DNA from: Paracoccus alkanivorans
GTDB taxonomy: Bacteria; Pseudomonadota; Alphaproteobacteria; Rhodobacterales; Rhodobacteraceae
DNA length: 64,000 nt
Assembly: GCF_003697785.1 (NCBI RefSeq)
Contig: NZ_QOKZ01000001.1
Coordinates: 1-64,000, forward strand
Direction of reading: 5' to 3'
This document shows positions 45,492-54,145 of this stretch, piece by piece. The notes under the pieces were generated by a model. That model did not search any database and was not told the DNA's origin. It saw only the letters and a list, made by a program, of their open reading frames with translations. The position numbers and the translations under genes are program-made. Position 1 is the stretch's first letter. Each line of letters begins with the position of its first letter.

Positions 45492-45660
45492 TCAGACAGA
45501 CAAGCAGCAGTATTTGAGCTCGACATAATCCTTGGTCCCATGACGCGATCCCTCACGCCCAAGGCCGGATTGCTTGATCCCACCAAAAGGCGCGACCTCG
45601 GTCGAAGTCAACCCGGTGTTGACTCCCACCATGCCGTATTCGAGTCCCTCCATCAACGCC
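45492..45660 (-). pseudogene. gabD: C-terminal fragment of a gabD-type succinate-semialdehyde dehydrogenase
   Basis: The minus strand reads [40 protein letters not shown] and [14 protein letters not shown] before a stop. This is the last ~55 residues of an NAD(P)-dependent succinate-semialdehyde dehydrogenase. The rest of the gene is missing upstream. No catalytic residue remains, so it is a relic. Confidence 0.85.
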
Positions 45661-45717
45661 AGATACGGGATATATCTCGGCTGGCGATCCGCCTTTGCAT
45701 GGCGTTCTTAAGATATT

Positions 45718-47388
45718 TCAACCACGCAGATCGTCATCGAGCACTGTGCCATCCGGGGCAAAACCACCATGAGCGATCTCGGCCCCCGGATCCTCCATCA
45801 GAGACTTCAGAACCCCGCCAGCCATGAGCACTACGAGGATCGAAGTTGGCAAAGCTGCGGCGATGGATGCCGTTTGCAAAGCCCCCAATCCACCGGCCAT
45901 CAGCAACACGGCGGCGACAAGCGCCTGTGCAGCGCCCCAGATGACGCGGTATCGTTTCGGCGGATGCGGATTGCCCATCGAAAGGATCGTCGTCACGACC
46001 AATGTCCCTGAATCCGAACTGGTGATGAACCATGTTGCCAGCAGGAAGGTCGCAAGCGCGGATATGACCCAGGTCAGGGCTCCTCCGCCCGCCAGTCCAT
46101 CGATGGTCCCGAACAGCGTGCCGCCCAGGTTCCAGTTGTTGACCATCTCGATCAACCCGGCCGAACCGACGCCGTCCACCGCATTCATCTCGATATGCAG
46201 CGCATTGCCGCCGAAGATCGATATCCAGATGAAGGCCATCGCGGTCGGAACCAGCATCGCGCCGAACATGAACTCGCGAATGGTGCGCCCCTTCGAGATC
46301 CGGGCGATGAACATGCCGACGAAAGGCGCCCAGCTCAGCCACCATCCCCAGTAGAAGATGGTCCAGCCGCCCTGCCATGCGACATCGCCGGGCTCGGAAG
46401 CGGTCCAGAACCCCATAGGGATGAAATGCGTCACATAGGCCCCGAGCGAATTCAGGAAGAACCCGACAAGCCATTGCGTGGGCCCCGCGAACAGGAAGAA
46501 CAGGATCAGGACGATGGTCAGGATGATGTTCCATTCCGACAGGATCTTGACGCCACGACCGATGCCGGACACCGCGCTCATGGTGGCCACGACGGAAACT
46601 CCCAGGACCAGCAGGACCTGCGTCAGGACTCCCGGATCGATGCCAAACAGCACGTTCATGCCCTGCGCCATCTGGGTCGCACCCAGGCCCAGAGAGGTCG
46701 CGATGCCGAAAACGGTGCCGAAAATCGCCAGCAGATCCACCGCATGCCCGGCCGGACCGTAGATCCGGTCTCCCAAGATCGGGTAGAGCGCAGAACGAAA
46801 GGTCAGCGGCAGTTTCTTGCGAAAGGCGAAATAGCCCAGGCACAGCCCGGTAATCGTATAGATCGCCCAGCCATGCAGCCCCCAGTGGAAATTGGTCACC
46901 CGTACCGCGTCAACCGCGCGCTCGGGCGTCAGCCCGGTATGGCCCAGCCTGTCCGCGAAAGGATTGTTGGGATAGCCCCAGCCTGCCGAATTGTCGAAAT
47001 AAAACAGTGGTTCGGCCACGCCGAAGAACATGATACCGATCGACACCGAGGCAGAAAACAGCATCGCGAACCATGAAAAATTACTGAACTCGGGCCGGCT
47101 GTCGTCATCGCCCAACCGGATCGAGCCAAAGCGGCTGAACATCAGGAACAGGCAGACGAAGAACAGCACGACGACCGAACTGATGTAATACCAACTTAGC
47201 GCGCTCTCGACCCAGGAGCGGATCGAGCCGTAAAGCTTTCCCGCCAGTTCGACATTGAGGACGGTGAAAACGACGAATGCAGCAACCATCGCCTTGGATG
47301 CGATGCTCATGCCATTGTGCAAGCCTTTGAAGGGCCCCTTGTCCGAAACCATCCGGTCTTCGGGTGGAGCCCCGGTGTCCTGTGCCAT
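45718..47388 (-). CDS. BCCT family (betaine/choline/carnitine) transporter
   Basis: A 556-aa membrane protein with about twelve helices. BCCT hallmarks are IMFFGVAEPLFYFDNSAGWG, HWGLHGWAIYTITGLCLGYF, and the tryptophan-rich GGWTIFYWGWWLSWAPFVGM followed by FIARISKGRTIREF. Substrates are quaternary amines or related zwitterions, co-transported with sodium or protons. Start ATG 47388 behind GGGAGACAAGAA. It is the final gene of the LLM operon, 72 bp after the aldehyde dehydrogenase, and probably brings in that pathway's substrate (inference). Confidence 0.93.
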   Translation of the reverse strand: MAQDTGAPPEDRMVSDKGPFKGLHNGMSIASKAMVAAFVVFTVLNVELAGKLYGSIRSWVESALSWYYISSVVVLFFVCLFLMFSRFGSIRLGDDDSRPEFSNFSWFAMLFSASVSIGIMFFGVAEPLFYFDNSAGWGYPNNPFADRLGHTGLTPERAVDAVRVTNFHWGLHGWAIYTITGLCLGYFAFRKKLPLTFRSALYPILGDRIYGPAGHAVDLLAIFGTVFGIATSLGLGATQMAQGMNVLFGIDPGVLTQVLLVLGVSVVATMSAVSGIGRGVKILSEWNIILTIVLILFFLFAGPTQWLVGFFLNSLGAYVTHFIPMGFWTASEPGDVAWQGGWTIFYWGWWLSWAPFVGMFIARISKGRTIREFMFGAMLVPTAMAFIWISIFGGNALHIEMNAVDGVGSAGLIEMVNNWNLGGTLFGTIDGLAGGGALTWVISALATFLLATWFITSSDSGTLVVTTILSMGNPHPPKRYRVIWGAAQALVAAVLLMAGGLGALQTASIAAALPTSILVVLMAGGVLKSLMEDPGAEIAHGGFAPDGTVLDDDLRG

Positions 47389-47460
47389 TTCTTGTCTCCC
47401 TGTTATGGGACCGGGCACGGTGCGGGAGGCGCCGGACCACAGCCGTGGACGCGATGAGGT

Positions 47461-48927
47461 TCAGCGCATGATGAATGGATCCGGGATCGGCTCGTCGCTG
47501 GTCCGCAGCCAGACGGATTTGACGCGGGTGTAATCGAGTGCCGCCTGCAAACCACCTTCGCGGCCATGCCCGGACAGGCCGTGCCCACCGAAGGGAACGA
47601 TGGGGCTTACTGCCCGATAGGTGTTGACCCAGACGATACCGGCGCGAATACTCCGGATCATCCGATGCGCGCGGGTCAGATCGCGGGTGAATAAACCCGA
47701 GGCCAGCCCGAATTCGCTGTTGTTGGCAATCTCCAGCGCCTCGGCCTCGGTATCGAATCCGAGAACCGAGAGAACCGGCGCAAAGAACTCGCAGGTCACG
47801 GCGGGCGCTTCGGGGGCATCCGAGCAGTCCAGAAGCGTCGGCGGGAAATAGAAGCCCTCGCCCTCCGATACCACCCCACCGGCCACGATCCGGGCACCTT
47901 GTCGCACCGATGTCGCGACCAGTTCCGCAGCATGATCGCGTTGACGTTGCGTGCAAAGCGGGCCGATCTCGGTCGCCACATCATCCGGCGCTCCGATCAC
48001 GATCTTTTCAGCTTTTTCCTTCAACCGGGCCAGGAATTCTTCCTTGATCGAATTCTGCACCACGAGGCGCGAGCCCGCGACGCAGCTTTGCCCGGTCGCC
48101 GCGAAGATGCCCGCGATCTGGGCATTCACAGCGCTTTCCAGATCGGCATCCTCGAAGACGATGAAGGGCGACTTTCCACCCAGCTCCAGCGAGGTCGAGG
48201 CAAGGTTTTCCGCTGAATTCCTCACGATATGACGGGCGGTCGAAGGTCCGCCGGTAAAGGCGACATGGTTCACCTTGGGATGACTGGTCAGCACCGAGCC
48301 GCATTGATCACCGAAACCGGTGATGACATTGAGCACCCCCTTGGGAAATCCCGCCTGATCGAAGATGCGGGCAAATTCCAGCATTGGCGCGGGACCGTCC
48401 TCGGAGGCTTTCAGCACCACGGTGCATCCCGCTGCCAATGCCGGGCCGATCTTCACGGCGGAAAGAAAAAGCTGCGAGTTCCATGGCACGATGGCGGCAA
48501 CGACACCGATCGGTTCGCGGCGCAGCCAGACCTCCATGTCGGGCTTGTCCACGGGCAGATGCGCCCCTTCGATCTTGTCGGCGAGACCGGCATAATAGCG
48601 GTAATATTCCGCGACATAAGCAATCTGGGCACTGGTCTCGCGAATGATCTTGCCGGTGTCGCGGGTTTCAAGCTCTGCCAGTCGCCCGGCATTCTCGGCC
48701 ACCAGTTCCGCCAGACGATACAGCAACCTGCCACGCTGACTTGCCGTCATGCCCGACCATTCAGGCGAGAACAGCGCACTCTCCGCCGCCTCGACCGCGC
48801 GGTTCACGTCATCAACACGGGCCTCCGGCATCAGCGCCCACGGGCGCCCTGTCGCGGGATCAATGCTTTCGAACTGGGCGCCGCCGCCGGAAAATTCGCC
48901 GCCGATATAGTGCTGGAATTTCTGCAT
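47461..48927 (-). CDS. NAD(P)-dependent aldehyde dehydrogenase
   Basis: A 488-aa ALDH superfamily member. The NAD-binding motif is VAFTGGPSTARHIV, the general base LELGGKSPFIVFED, the catalytic Cys ATGQSCVAGSRLVV and the C-terminal ALDYTRVKSVWL. The arrangement (PWNSQLFLSAVKIGPALAAG) is like betaine/hydroxymuconic-type ALDHs. Start ATG 48927 behind AGGAGG. It lies 9 bp after the LLM monooxygenase, so it probably oxidises the aldehyde released there or one step later (inference). Confidence 0.93.
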   Translation of the reverse strand: MQKFQHYIGGEFSGGGAQFESIDPATGRPWALMPEARVDDVNRAVEAAESALFSPEWSGMTASQRGRLLYRLAELVAENAGRLAELETRDTGKIIRETSAQIAYVAEYYRYYAGLADKIEGAHLPVDKPDMEVWLRREPIGVVAAIVPWNSQLFLSAVKIGPALAAGCTVVLKASEDGPAPMLEFARIFDQAGFPKGVLNVITGFGDQCGSVLTSHPKVNHVAFTGGPSTARHIVRNSAENLASTSLELGGKSPFIVFEDADLESAVNAQIAGIFAATGQSCVAGSRLVVQNSIKEEFLARLKEKAEKIVIGAPDDVATEIGPLCTQRQRDHAAELVATSVRQGARIVAGGVVSEGEGFYFPPTLLDCSDAPEAPAVTCEFFAPVLSVLGFDTEAEALEIANNSEFGLASGLFTRDLTRAHRMIRSIRAGIVWVNTYRAVSPIVPFGGHGLSGHGREGGLQAALDYTRVKSVWLRTSDEPIPDPFIMR

Positions 48928-48936
48928 TTCGACCTC

Positions 48937-49974
48937 CTATCGAAAAGCTGGCATCACCTCGGCGATGAAGCGTTCAAGCGATGCTTTTTTGCGTTCGAAG
49001 GACATGCCGGAATCGATCCAGAACGCATATTCGTCATAACCGAGCGCCTCGTAGCCCTTGAGCCGTTCGATGACCTGATCGGGTTGAGCTATCACCAGGT
49101 CGCGTTCCATCGCCTCTGGCGTATAGAAGGGATGCGCCGCGATCTCTTCGTCCGACAGGGGCGCGATCAGGCCCTGGCTGGTGTCACGCTTGTTCATGAA
49201 CCAGGCACCGAAATAGCAATAGAAGCGGTTGAGTTCCTCGGCGGCCCGGGTCACATCCGCCTCGCTATCGGCGACGTAAGTATGCAGCAAAAGCATGATC
49301 TTCGGGCGGGGACGGTCAGCAAATTTCACGCAGGCCTCGTTGAACTTGTCCATCAGCTCGGTGATTTCCCCGTCGCCTCTCCACAGCGGCGTGACCTGCA
49401 CGTTGCAGCCTTGCGAGACGGCGAATTCGTGGCTGTTGGGATCGCGGGCAGCCACCCAGATCGGCGGGCCATCCGGCTGCACCGGCTGCGGCGAGGAGGT
49501 GGTCTTGGGGAATGAATGGAACTCCCCCTCCTGAGCGTGATCACCTTTCCACAAGGCCTTTACCGCCGGGACCAGTTCCCGCATCCGCTGCCCGGCCTCC
49601 CAGGCATCCATGCCGGGCATCAGGCGTTCGTATTCGAAGGTATAGGCACCACGGGCGATGCCCAGTTCCAGCCGTCCGCCGGTGAGGATGTCGGTCATCG
49701 CCGCCTCGCCCGCCAGCCGGATCGGGTGCCAGAAAGGCGCGATCACCGTGCCGGTGCCAAGGCGGACATTCTTCGTGCGCCGCGCAAGATCGACCAGGTT
49801 CAGCATCGGGTTCGGTGCAATGGTGAAATTCATCGCGTGATGCTCACCCGTCCAGATCGCATGCATGCCACCCTCATCGGCGATCCTGCACAGCTCGATG
49901 AATTCCTCGTAAAGTTGCCGCTGATCCTGTTCGGGCGAGATACGTTCCATATGCGCGAAAAGGGAAAACTTCAT
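48937..49974 (-). CDS. LLM-class flavin-dependent monooxygenase
   Basis: A 345-aa bacterial-luciferase-like TIM barrel. Signatures are GMHAIWTGEHHAMNFTIAPN, LGTGTVIAPFWHPIRLAGEA and LELGIARGAYTFEYERL; the C-terminus is ALGYDEYAFWIDSGM. It uses FMNH2 supplied by the flavin reductase whose stop overlaps its start (ATGA at 49971-49974). Likely role: oxygenation or ring/C-N cleavage of an imported small molecule. Known two-component systems of this class act on pyridine, amines or aminopolycarboxylates; the substrate cannot be read from sequence. Confidence 0.92.
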   Translation of the reverse strand: MKFSLFAHMERISPEQDQRQLYEEFIELCRIADEGGMHAIWTGEHHAMNFTIAPNPMLNLVDLARRTKNVRLGTGTVIAPFWHPIRLAGEAAMTDILTGGRLELGIARGAYTFEYERLMPGMDAWEAGQRMRELVPAVKALWKGDHAQEGEFHSFPKTTSSPQPVQPDGPPIWVAARDPNSHEFAVSQGCNVQVTPLWRGDGEITELMDKFNEACVKFADRPRPKIMLLLHTYVADSEADVTRAAEELNRFYCYFGAWFMNKRDTSQGLIAPLSDEEIAAHPFYTPEAMERDLVIAQPDQVIERLKGYEALGYDEYAFWIDSGMSFERKKASLERFIAEVMPAFR

Positions 49975-50897
49975 TGCGATCCACTCCCTGCGGCGATGGG
50001 ACGAACCTTGCCGCTGACCTGATTTCCGTAATAGACGCCGAAATTGCCGATCCGGCTTTCCGCCGCGAAACGCTCCAGCATGGTGCGCATGGCCGGGTCC
50101 GCGATTTTCGCCAGCACCGGGGGGACCAGTGTCTTGAAGGTCCCGTGCCTGGATACGGGCTCGGCTGCCTGGCACAGGAAGGAAATGTGCTGGCAGCCCG
50201 CATCGTCGTCTTCATAGACGGCATAGATGAAACCCGGCTCGATCCCTGCGCCATGTTCCGCGATCAGTTGCGCCAGGGCCGCTGAAACGCCCTCCTTGCC
50301 GACCCTGGCCACCGGCAGGGCAAGACTATCGTCGTCACCCGGGATCAGAAGCACCTCGCCCTGATACTCGATCAGGGCAGACACCATCAGCTCCGCTTGC
50401 GACGCCAATGCCCGCGCTTCCATCGCCGGGGTGACATAAGCCCCGCGCGCATAACCCAATCCGGGCACGGGAGAATCGTCGAAAGCTTCGACCTTGCCGA
50501 TGAGGATGACATGATCACCCGCTTCGACAAGCTTGTGCCGGGAGCAGTCGAACCATGCCGACACGCCATCGAGAACCGGTGCGCCAAAGGGGCCATCGCG
50601 CCAGGTTACGGCCTCGAAACGATCCTCGACCGGGCGGGCAAAGGTATTGGATATGTCTTTCTGTCCCTCCGAGAGGATATTGACCGCAAAGCCCGGCGCT
50701 TCGGCGAAAACCGACCGGTTGCGCGAAGAGTTCGCCAAGCAAACCAGCACCAGTGGCGGATCGAGCGACACCGAGGTAAAGGAATTCGCGGTAAACCCTA
50801 CCGGTTTCCCCTCGGGATCCCTGGTCGTGACAACGGTTACACCGGTCATGAAGGTTCCGAAGGCGTTGCGCAGCGTGCGCGGATCGATTGCGCTCAT
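49971..50897 (-). CDS. Flavin reductase with a C-terminal extension
   Basis: The first ~165 residues are a flavin-reductase-like FMN-binding domain (MTGVTVVTTRDPEGKPVGFT; ANSFTSVSLDPPLVLVCLAN; GDHVILIGKVEAF). A further ~140 residues follow (LIEYQGEVLLIPGDDDSLAL; PGFIYAVYEDDDAGCQHISF; RIGNFGVYYGNQVSGKVRPI), loosely NUDIX-like but not recognised with certainty. Total 308 aa against ~170-190 for typical partners. ATG 50897 has a strong GGAGGAGATGAC and overlaps the hydrolase stop. Supplies reduced FMN to the monooxygenase. Confidence 0.88.
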   Translation of the reverse strand: MSAIDPRTLRNAFGTFMTGVTVVTTRDPEGKPVGFTANSFTSVSLDPPLVLVCLANSSRNRSVFAEAPGFAVNILSEGQKDISNTFARPVEDRFEAVTWRDGPFGAPVLDGVSAWFDCSRHKLVEAGDHVILIGKVEAFDDSPVPGLGYARGAYVTPAMEARALASQAELMVSALIEYQGEVLLIPGDDDSLALPVARVGKEGVSAALAQLIAEHGAGIEPGFIYAVYEDDDAGCQHISFLCQAAEPVSRHGTFKTLVPPVLAKIADPAMRTMLERFAAESRIGNFGVYYGNQVSGKVRPIAAGSGSQ

Positions 50898-51706
50898 GTC
50901 ATCTCCTCCTGTGTCGCCGACCTGTTCAACCAGTGCCACAATTCGCGATTGACCTCTTCGGCAGCGGTCAGGTTGATCATGTGCCGATGCCCTTTCATGA
51001 CCACGGCCCGCCCATGTTGCGCCGCGGCGGCCATGGATCGGGACATTTCGGGCGTCGAGTTCGGGTCGCCTTCACCGGTCATCGCCAGCAGCGGACAGAC
51101 AATATCTCCGAACCTGTCGGCATAGGTCCGGTCGCCGCAAGCAAAGGCCGCATAGGCCGTCGCATAGCCTTGCAGATCGACCGCTTGCAGCCAGCGGGCA
51201 ACCTTTTCCCGCACCGGGCGATCAGCCGCGTTATCTCCGAACCAGCGGGTTAGTGGCGTTTCCAGGTCCACCACACCCGCCCGTATCTCGGTCGCGCGCA
51301 TTTCGACGGCAGCACGGGCAGATGCGTTACGCCGGAAAACTCCGTTTAACAGCGCCACGCGCGAAACCATCTCCGGATAGATCACTGCATAACCGGCTGC
51401 GATCAGGGCACCCATGGAGTGCCCGGCCAGACTGACCGGCCCCAGATCAAGCGCCATCTGTGCAGCGTGCAGCCAATCCACGAAATCCGGCAAGGCCGCG
51501 AACTCTGGCAGGCGACCGCTGCCACCATGCCCGGGCATATCCAGCGCGATCACGCGATGACTCTCCGAGAGGGCGGCAATCTGCGGCTCCCACGCTTCCG
51601 ACTGCATCCCGACCCCATGGATCAGCACAACGGGAGTGCCCTGCCCCGCCTCGCGCCAGGTAAGCTGGCCGTATGAATCAGACAGATGCAGGGTTTTCGA
51701 CATCAT
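50894..51706 (-). CDS. Alpha/beta hydrolase
   Basis: A 270-aa hydrolase. The oxyanion region is VVLIHGVGMQSEAW, the nucleophile elbow SLAGHSMGALIAAGYA (Ser), the acid is probably the Asp or Glu near LLAMTGEGDPNS, and the His is in MKGHRHMINLTAAEEV. Start ATG 51706 behind AAGGAG; its first codons overlap the DUF1185 gene by 29 bp. It should hydrolyse an ester, lactone, amide or C-C bond made in the pathway. Confidence 0.9.
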   Translation of the reverse strand: MMSKTLHLSDSYGQLTWREAGQGTPVVLIHGVGMQSEAWEPQIAALSESHRVIALDMPGHGGSGRLPEFAALPDFVDWLHAAQMALDLGPVSLAGHSMGALIAAGYAVIYPEMVSRVALLNGVFRRNASARAAVEMRATEIRAGVVDLETPLTRWFGDNAADRPVREKVARWLQAVDLQGYATAYAAFACGDRTYADRFGDIVCPLLAMTGEGDPNSTPEMSRSMAAAAQHGRAVVMKGHRHMINLTAAEEVNRELWHWLNRSATQEEMT

Positions 51707-52280
51707 GTCCCAGCTCCTTCAGATCCTGATAACGATCGCCGATCCGATGATGCGGCCGCCCACCTATTGATGCGCCCAGGGCAACCACGATCTCATCCGG
51801 TCCGGGAGCATCCGCCACCGAAAGCTGGATCGTCAGGTAATGGCTGCGACGGCCGCCATCGTTCTTGTCCATGAGCGGGATATGTAGCGGCGCATTCGCC
51901 GGACCGCGCGTATTGGTAAAGGCGAGATAGGATTTCGCCCCAACCGCTTCGCGGTAGTGATTGCCGAAACGCAACGTATGGATCAGCGCCGAGGCATGCT
52001 CCACCTCGCCATTCACACCGGTAATGGCGGATTTTCCGTAACCCTCAACCTTTTCTCCACCGCCCGCGGCGTCAAGGATCATGCCGGTCAGCAATTCGCC
52101 CAACCCCGGCGCACAATCAAGGATCTCGGGCCGAAGATCCTCGACAAACCCCTGCCCGGCCCAGGGATTCTCAATGACGGCGACAGCCGCGATCATCTTC
52201 AGCGGAACCGGTGCAGTCTTGCCGCCCTCAATCAGGGTCTCTTCGACATGCAGCAGCGTTTTACGGATCCTGGCGGGCAT
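51678..52280 (-). CDS. DUF1185 'amino acid synthesis' family protein
   Basis: A 200-aa cytoplasmic protein starting MPARIRKTLLHVEETLIEG. Family features: AAVAVIENPWAGQGFVEDLR, GYGKSAITGVNGEVEHASAL and VVALGASIGGRPHHRIGDRY. The ATG at 52280 is favoured because AAGGA lies six bases upstream; the first ATG (52286) abuts it. DUF1185 genes recur beside hydrolases and LLM oxygenases in catabolic operons; the activity is not established. First gene of this operon. Confidence 0.85.
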   Translation of the reverse strand: MPARIRKTLLHVEETLIEGGKTAPVPLKMIAAVAVIENPWAGQGFVEDLRPEILDCAPGLGELLTGMILDAAGGGEKVEGYGKSAITGVNGEVEHASALIHTLRFGNHYREAVGAKSYLAFTNTRGPANAPLHIPLMDKNDGGRRSHYLTIQLSVADAPGPDEIVVALGASIGGRPHHRIGDRYQDLKELGHDVENPASV

Positions 52281-52308
52281 GGTCATTCCTTCATATTTAT
52301 ATTACTAT

Positions 52309-52328
52309 CTTATGGTATACAATAATAT
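52309..52328. promoter_or_regulatory. Candidate GntR operator between the catabolic operon and gntR
   Basis: CTTATGGTATACAATAATAT contains the near-palindrome TGGTATACAA, close to the TTGTATACAA type bound by FadR-subfamily regulators. It lies 29 bp from the DUF1185 start and 53 bp from the GntR start, in an AT-rich divergent promoter. Confidence 0.6.
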
Positions 52329-52380
52329 CACCTGTCAATCAATGCTTGTTTGCATCGCCCCATGCTGGTATCCGGCAGGC

Positions 52381-53067
52381 ATGGAAAACGCCCCTCTCAG
52401 CAAGATCGACAAGCCCCCCGCAACCCTGCGAGACATGGTTCAGGAGCGCATGCGCGAAGCGATCATCGACGGTCACTTCAAGCCCGGTGAACGACTGGTC
52501 GAGCGGATCCTGTGCGAGCAACTCGGCGTCAGCCGGACAGTCATTCGCGAAACGATCCGCTATCTGGAAGCGGAAGGGCTGGTGGAGTACCTGCCCCACA
52601 AGGGTCCGATCATCGCCCGGATGAACTGGAGCGAAGCACGTCAGATCTACGATATCCGGCGCATGCTCGAAACGGCGGCCGCCACCACTTGCGCGTCGAA
52701 CATGACGCCCCGGCTTGCCGGGCAGCTACAGACGGCACTGGCAGAATTGAAACAAAGCTATGGTGAAACGCCCCCCGGCGCCCTGTTCAAGGCAACCGCC
52801 AGTTTTTACCAGATCATTTTCGAGGGTGCCGGGCACAGCGTTGCCTGGGAAATCGTGCAGCGGCTCAACGGGCGCATCTCGCGGTTGCGGATGATGACCC
52901 TGTCGAGTTCCGACCGCGAACAGCCGGGACAGGCGCATATGATCGCAATTTGCAATGCCATCATCAGCGGCGACCCGGAAGCCGCCCGTAACGCGGTCAA
53001 CCGACATCTGGACGACGTGACAACGATCGCCGAACGCCTGCTTGCAACCGAAGACCCGGAGGAGTGA
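52381..53067 (+). CDS. GntR family (FCD/FadR-type) transcriptional regulator
   Basis: A 228-aa regulator. The winged HTH is MREAIIDGHFKPGERLVERI with CEQLGVSRTVIRETIRYLEA, and an all-helical FCD domain follows (ARQIYDIRRMLETAAATTCA; HMIAICNAIISGDPEAARNA; VNRHLDDVTTIAERLL), which usually senses an organic acid through bound metal. Start ATG 52381; longer frames run back over the divergent gene. It most likely represses the LLM operon opposite and its own promoter. Confidence 0.92.
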   Translation: MENAPLSKIDKPPATLRDMVQERMREAIIDGHFKPGERLVERILCEQLGVSRTVIRETIRYLEAEGLVEYLPHKGPIIARMNWSEARQIYDIRRMLETAAATTCASNMTPRLAGQLQTALAELKQSYGETPPGALFKATASFYQIIFEGAGHSVAWEIVQRLNGRISRLRMMTLSSSDREQPGQAHMIAICNAIISGDPEAARNAVNRHLDDVTTIAERLLATEDPEE

Positions 53068-53072
53068 CATCG

Positions 53073-53360
53073 ATGGCAAAAGCCTACTGGATCGCCAATG
53101 TCACCGTGACCGATTCCGAGAAATACACGGGCTACCAGGCCTTGGCGGTAAAGGCTTTTGGCAAATACGGGGCACGGTTTCTGGTTCGCAGCGGTCGTGC
53201 CGAAACTCTCGAGGGAACCGATTGGGAACGCCACGTGGTGATCGAGTTCGACAGCAGGGAGCAAGCCATCGCCTGCTACAATTCTCCCGAATACCGCGCC
53301 GCGAGGGATGCCCGAAGAGACGCCTGCATCGCCGATATCGCCATCATCGACGGGATGTGA
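53073..53360 (+). CDS. DUF1330 family protein
   Basis: A 95-aa dimeric-barrel-type protein: AKAYWIANVTVTDSEKYTGY, ALAVKAFGKYGARFLVRSGR and VVIEFDSREQAIACYNSPEY. DUF1330 members occur in many catabolic clusters; an enzymatic role is not settled. ATG 53073 follows GGAGGAGTGACATCG, 5 bp after the gntR stop, so it is in one transcript with gntR. Confidence 0.9.
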   Translation: MAKAYWIANVTVTDSEKYTGYQALAVKAFGKYGARFLVRSGRAETLEGTDWERHVVIEFDSREQAIACYNSPEYRAARDARRDACIADIAIIDGM

Positions 53361-53846
53361 TCGAGCGGACTGCGATGCCGCGGCATTTCGCGGCTCCTTC
53401 GGACATGATCGATTGGGAAACGCGCCAAGTCGCCTATCTTTATGAGCTTCTGCTCATGGTTTTCTCGGCAGGTCAACGAATTGTAGAAACGACAGCCCGG
53501 GACTCCGAACCGTGCTGGAGCCGGTCCTCTATCGCATCGCCTTCCTGCGCACGCAGTCGATGACACGGCCGGGCGGCTTGGTCAGGGCGTAGTGGGAATC
53601 GGAAAGATCGTCGACGCAATCGAGGCGCTCGGTCGAAACCATCGCGCGTATCGCCAGCGAAGCACATATTGCCGCTGCTGCTGAATCCGCGCTGATACGC
53701 CTTCACGATTTTCCGCAGGACTGACCGGATATACCGGGGCTCACGCCTGAGCCTGTCAGGCCCGACACCAAATCGCAACGGTCTTCCTGCTTGCATTTCA
53801 AAAGATTGTATGACAGTCATATCATCACACAATAATAAGGCCGTAA
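53361..53846. other. Decayed stretch without an identifiable gene
   Basis: Short frames broken by stops on both strands. One plus segment (about 53635-53720) reads ARIASEAHIAAAAESALIRL and may be the tail of a lost gene. The minus frame at 53473-53907 is compositionally odd (very Arg-rich) and is rejected as coding. Confidence 0.45.
53809..53821. promoter_or_regulatory. Palindromic operator-like site before the hydrolase fragment
   Basis: TATGACAGTCATA is a perfect odd palindrome (6-bp arms) 25 bp before the fragment's ATG. It may be the relic operator of a lost operon. It differs from the gntR-side box at 52309. Confidence 0.4.
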
Positions 53847-54145
53847 ATGCTTGATACCCGATGGGATCAGACCGCATACGATCTCCATGGCTCCGAGAAT
53901 GCACCATCTCTTGTTCTGGTTCACGGGCTTAGACTTCATCGGGGGCTGTGGCGGCAATTCCTGCCTGCATTATCGGCGCACTATCGTGCCCTGACCTACG
54001 ATCTATACGGACACGGCAAAAGCGGGCCATCGACAGAGACTGCCTCGCTCGACCTTTATACGAAGCAATTGCATGGACTGATGAACCATGTCGGGATCTC
54101 GTCGGCCACGATAGCAGGCTTTTCACTTGGGGGGATGATCAACCG
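53847..54145 (+). pseudogene. N-terminal fragment of an alpha/beta hydrolase
   Basis: The frame starts MLDTRWDQTAYDLHGSENAP and carries LVLVHGLRLHRGLWRQFLPA and the nucleophile elbow IAGFSLGGMINRRFA. It then loses all similarity near 54145, where a transport-protein fragment in another frame begins. The Asp and His of the triad are gone. It is not a copy of the intact hydrolase at 50894. Confidence 0.8.

Noticed and set aside
48229..49515. 428-codon plus-strand frame across the LLM operon
   Set aside because: Antisense to the aldehyde dehydrogenase and LLM monooxygenase genes.
53473..53907. 144-codon minus frame
   Set aside because: Arg-rich, no family, and overlaps the start of a recognisable hydrolase fragment on the other strand.
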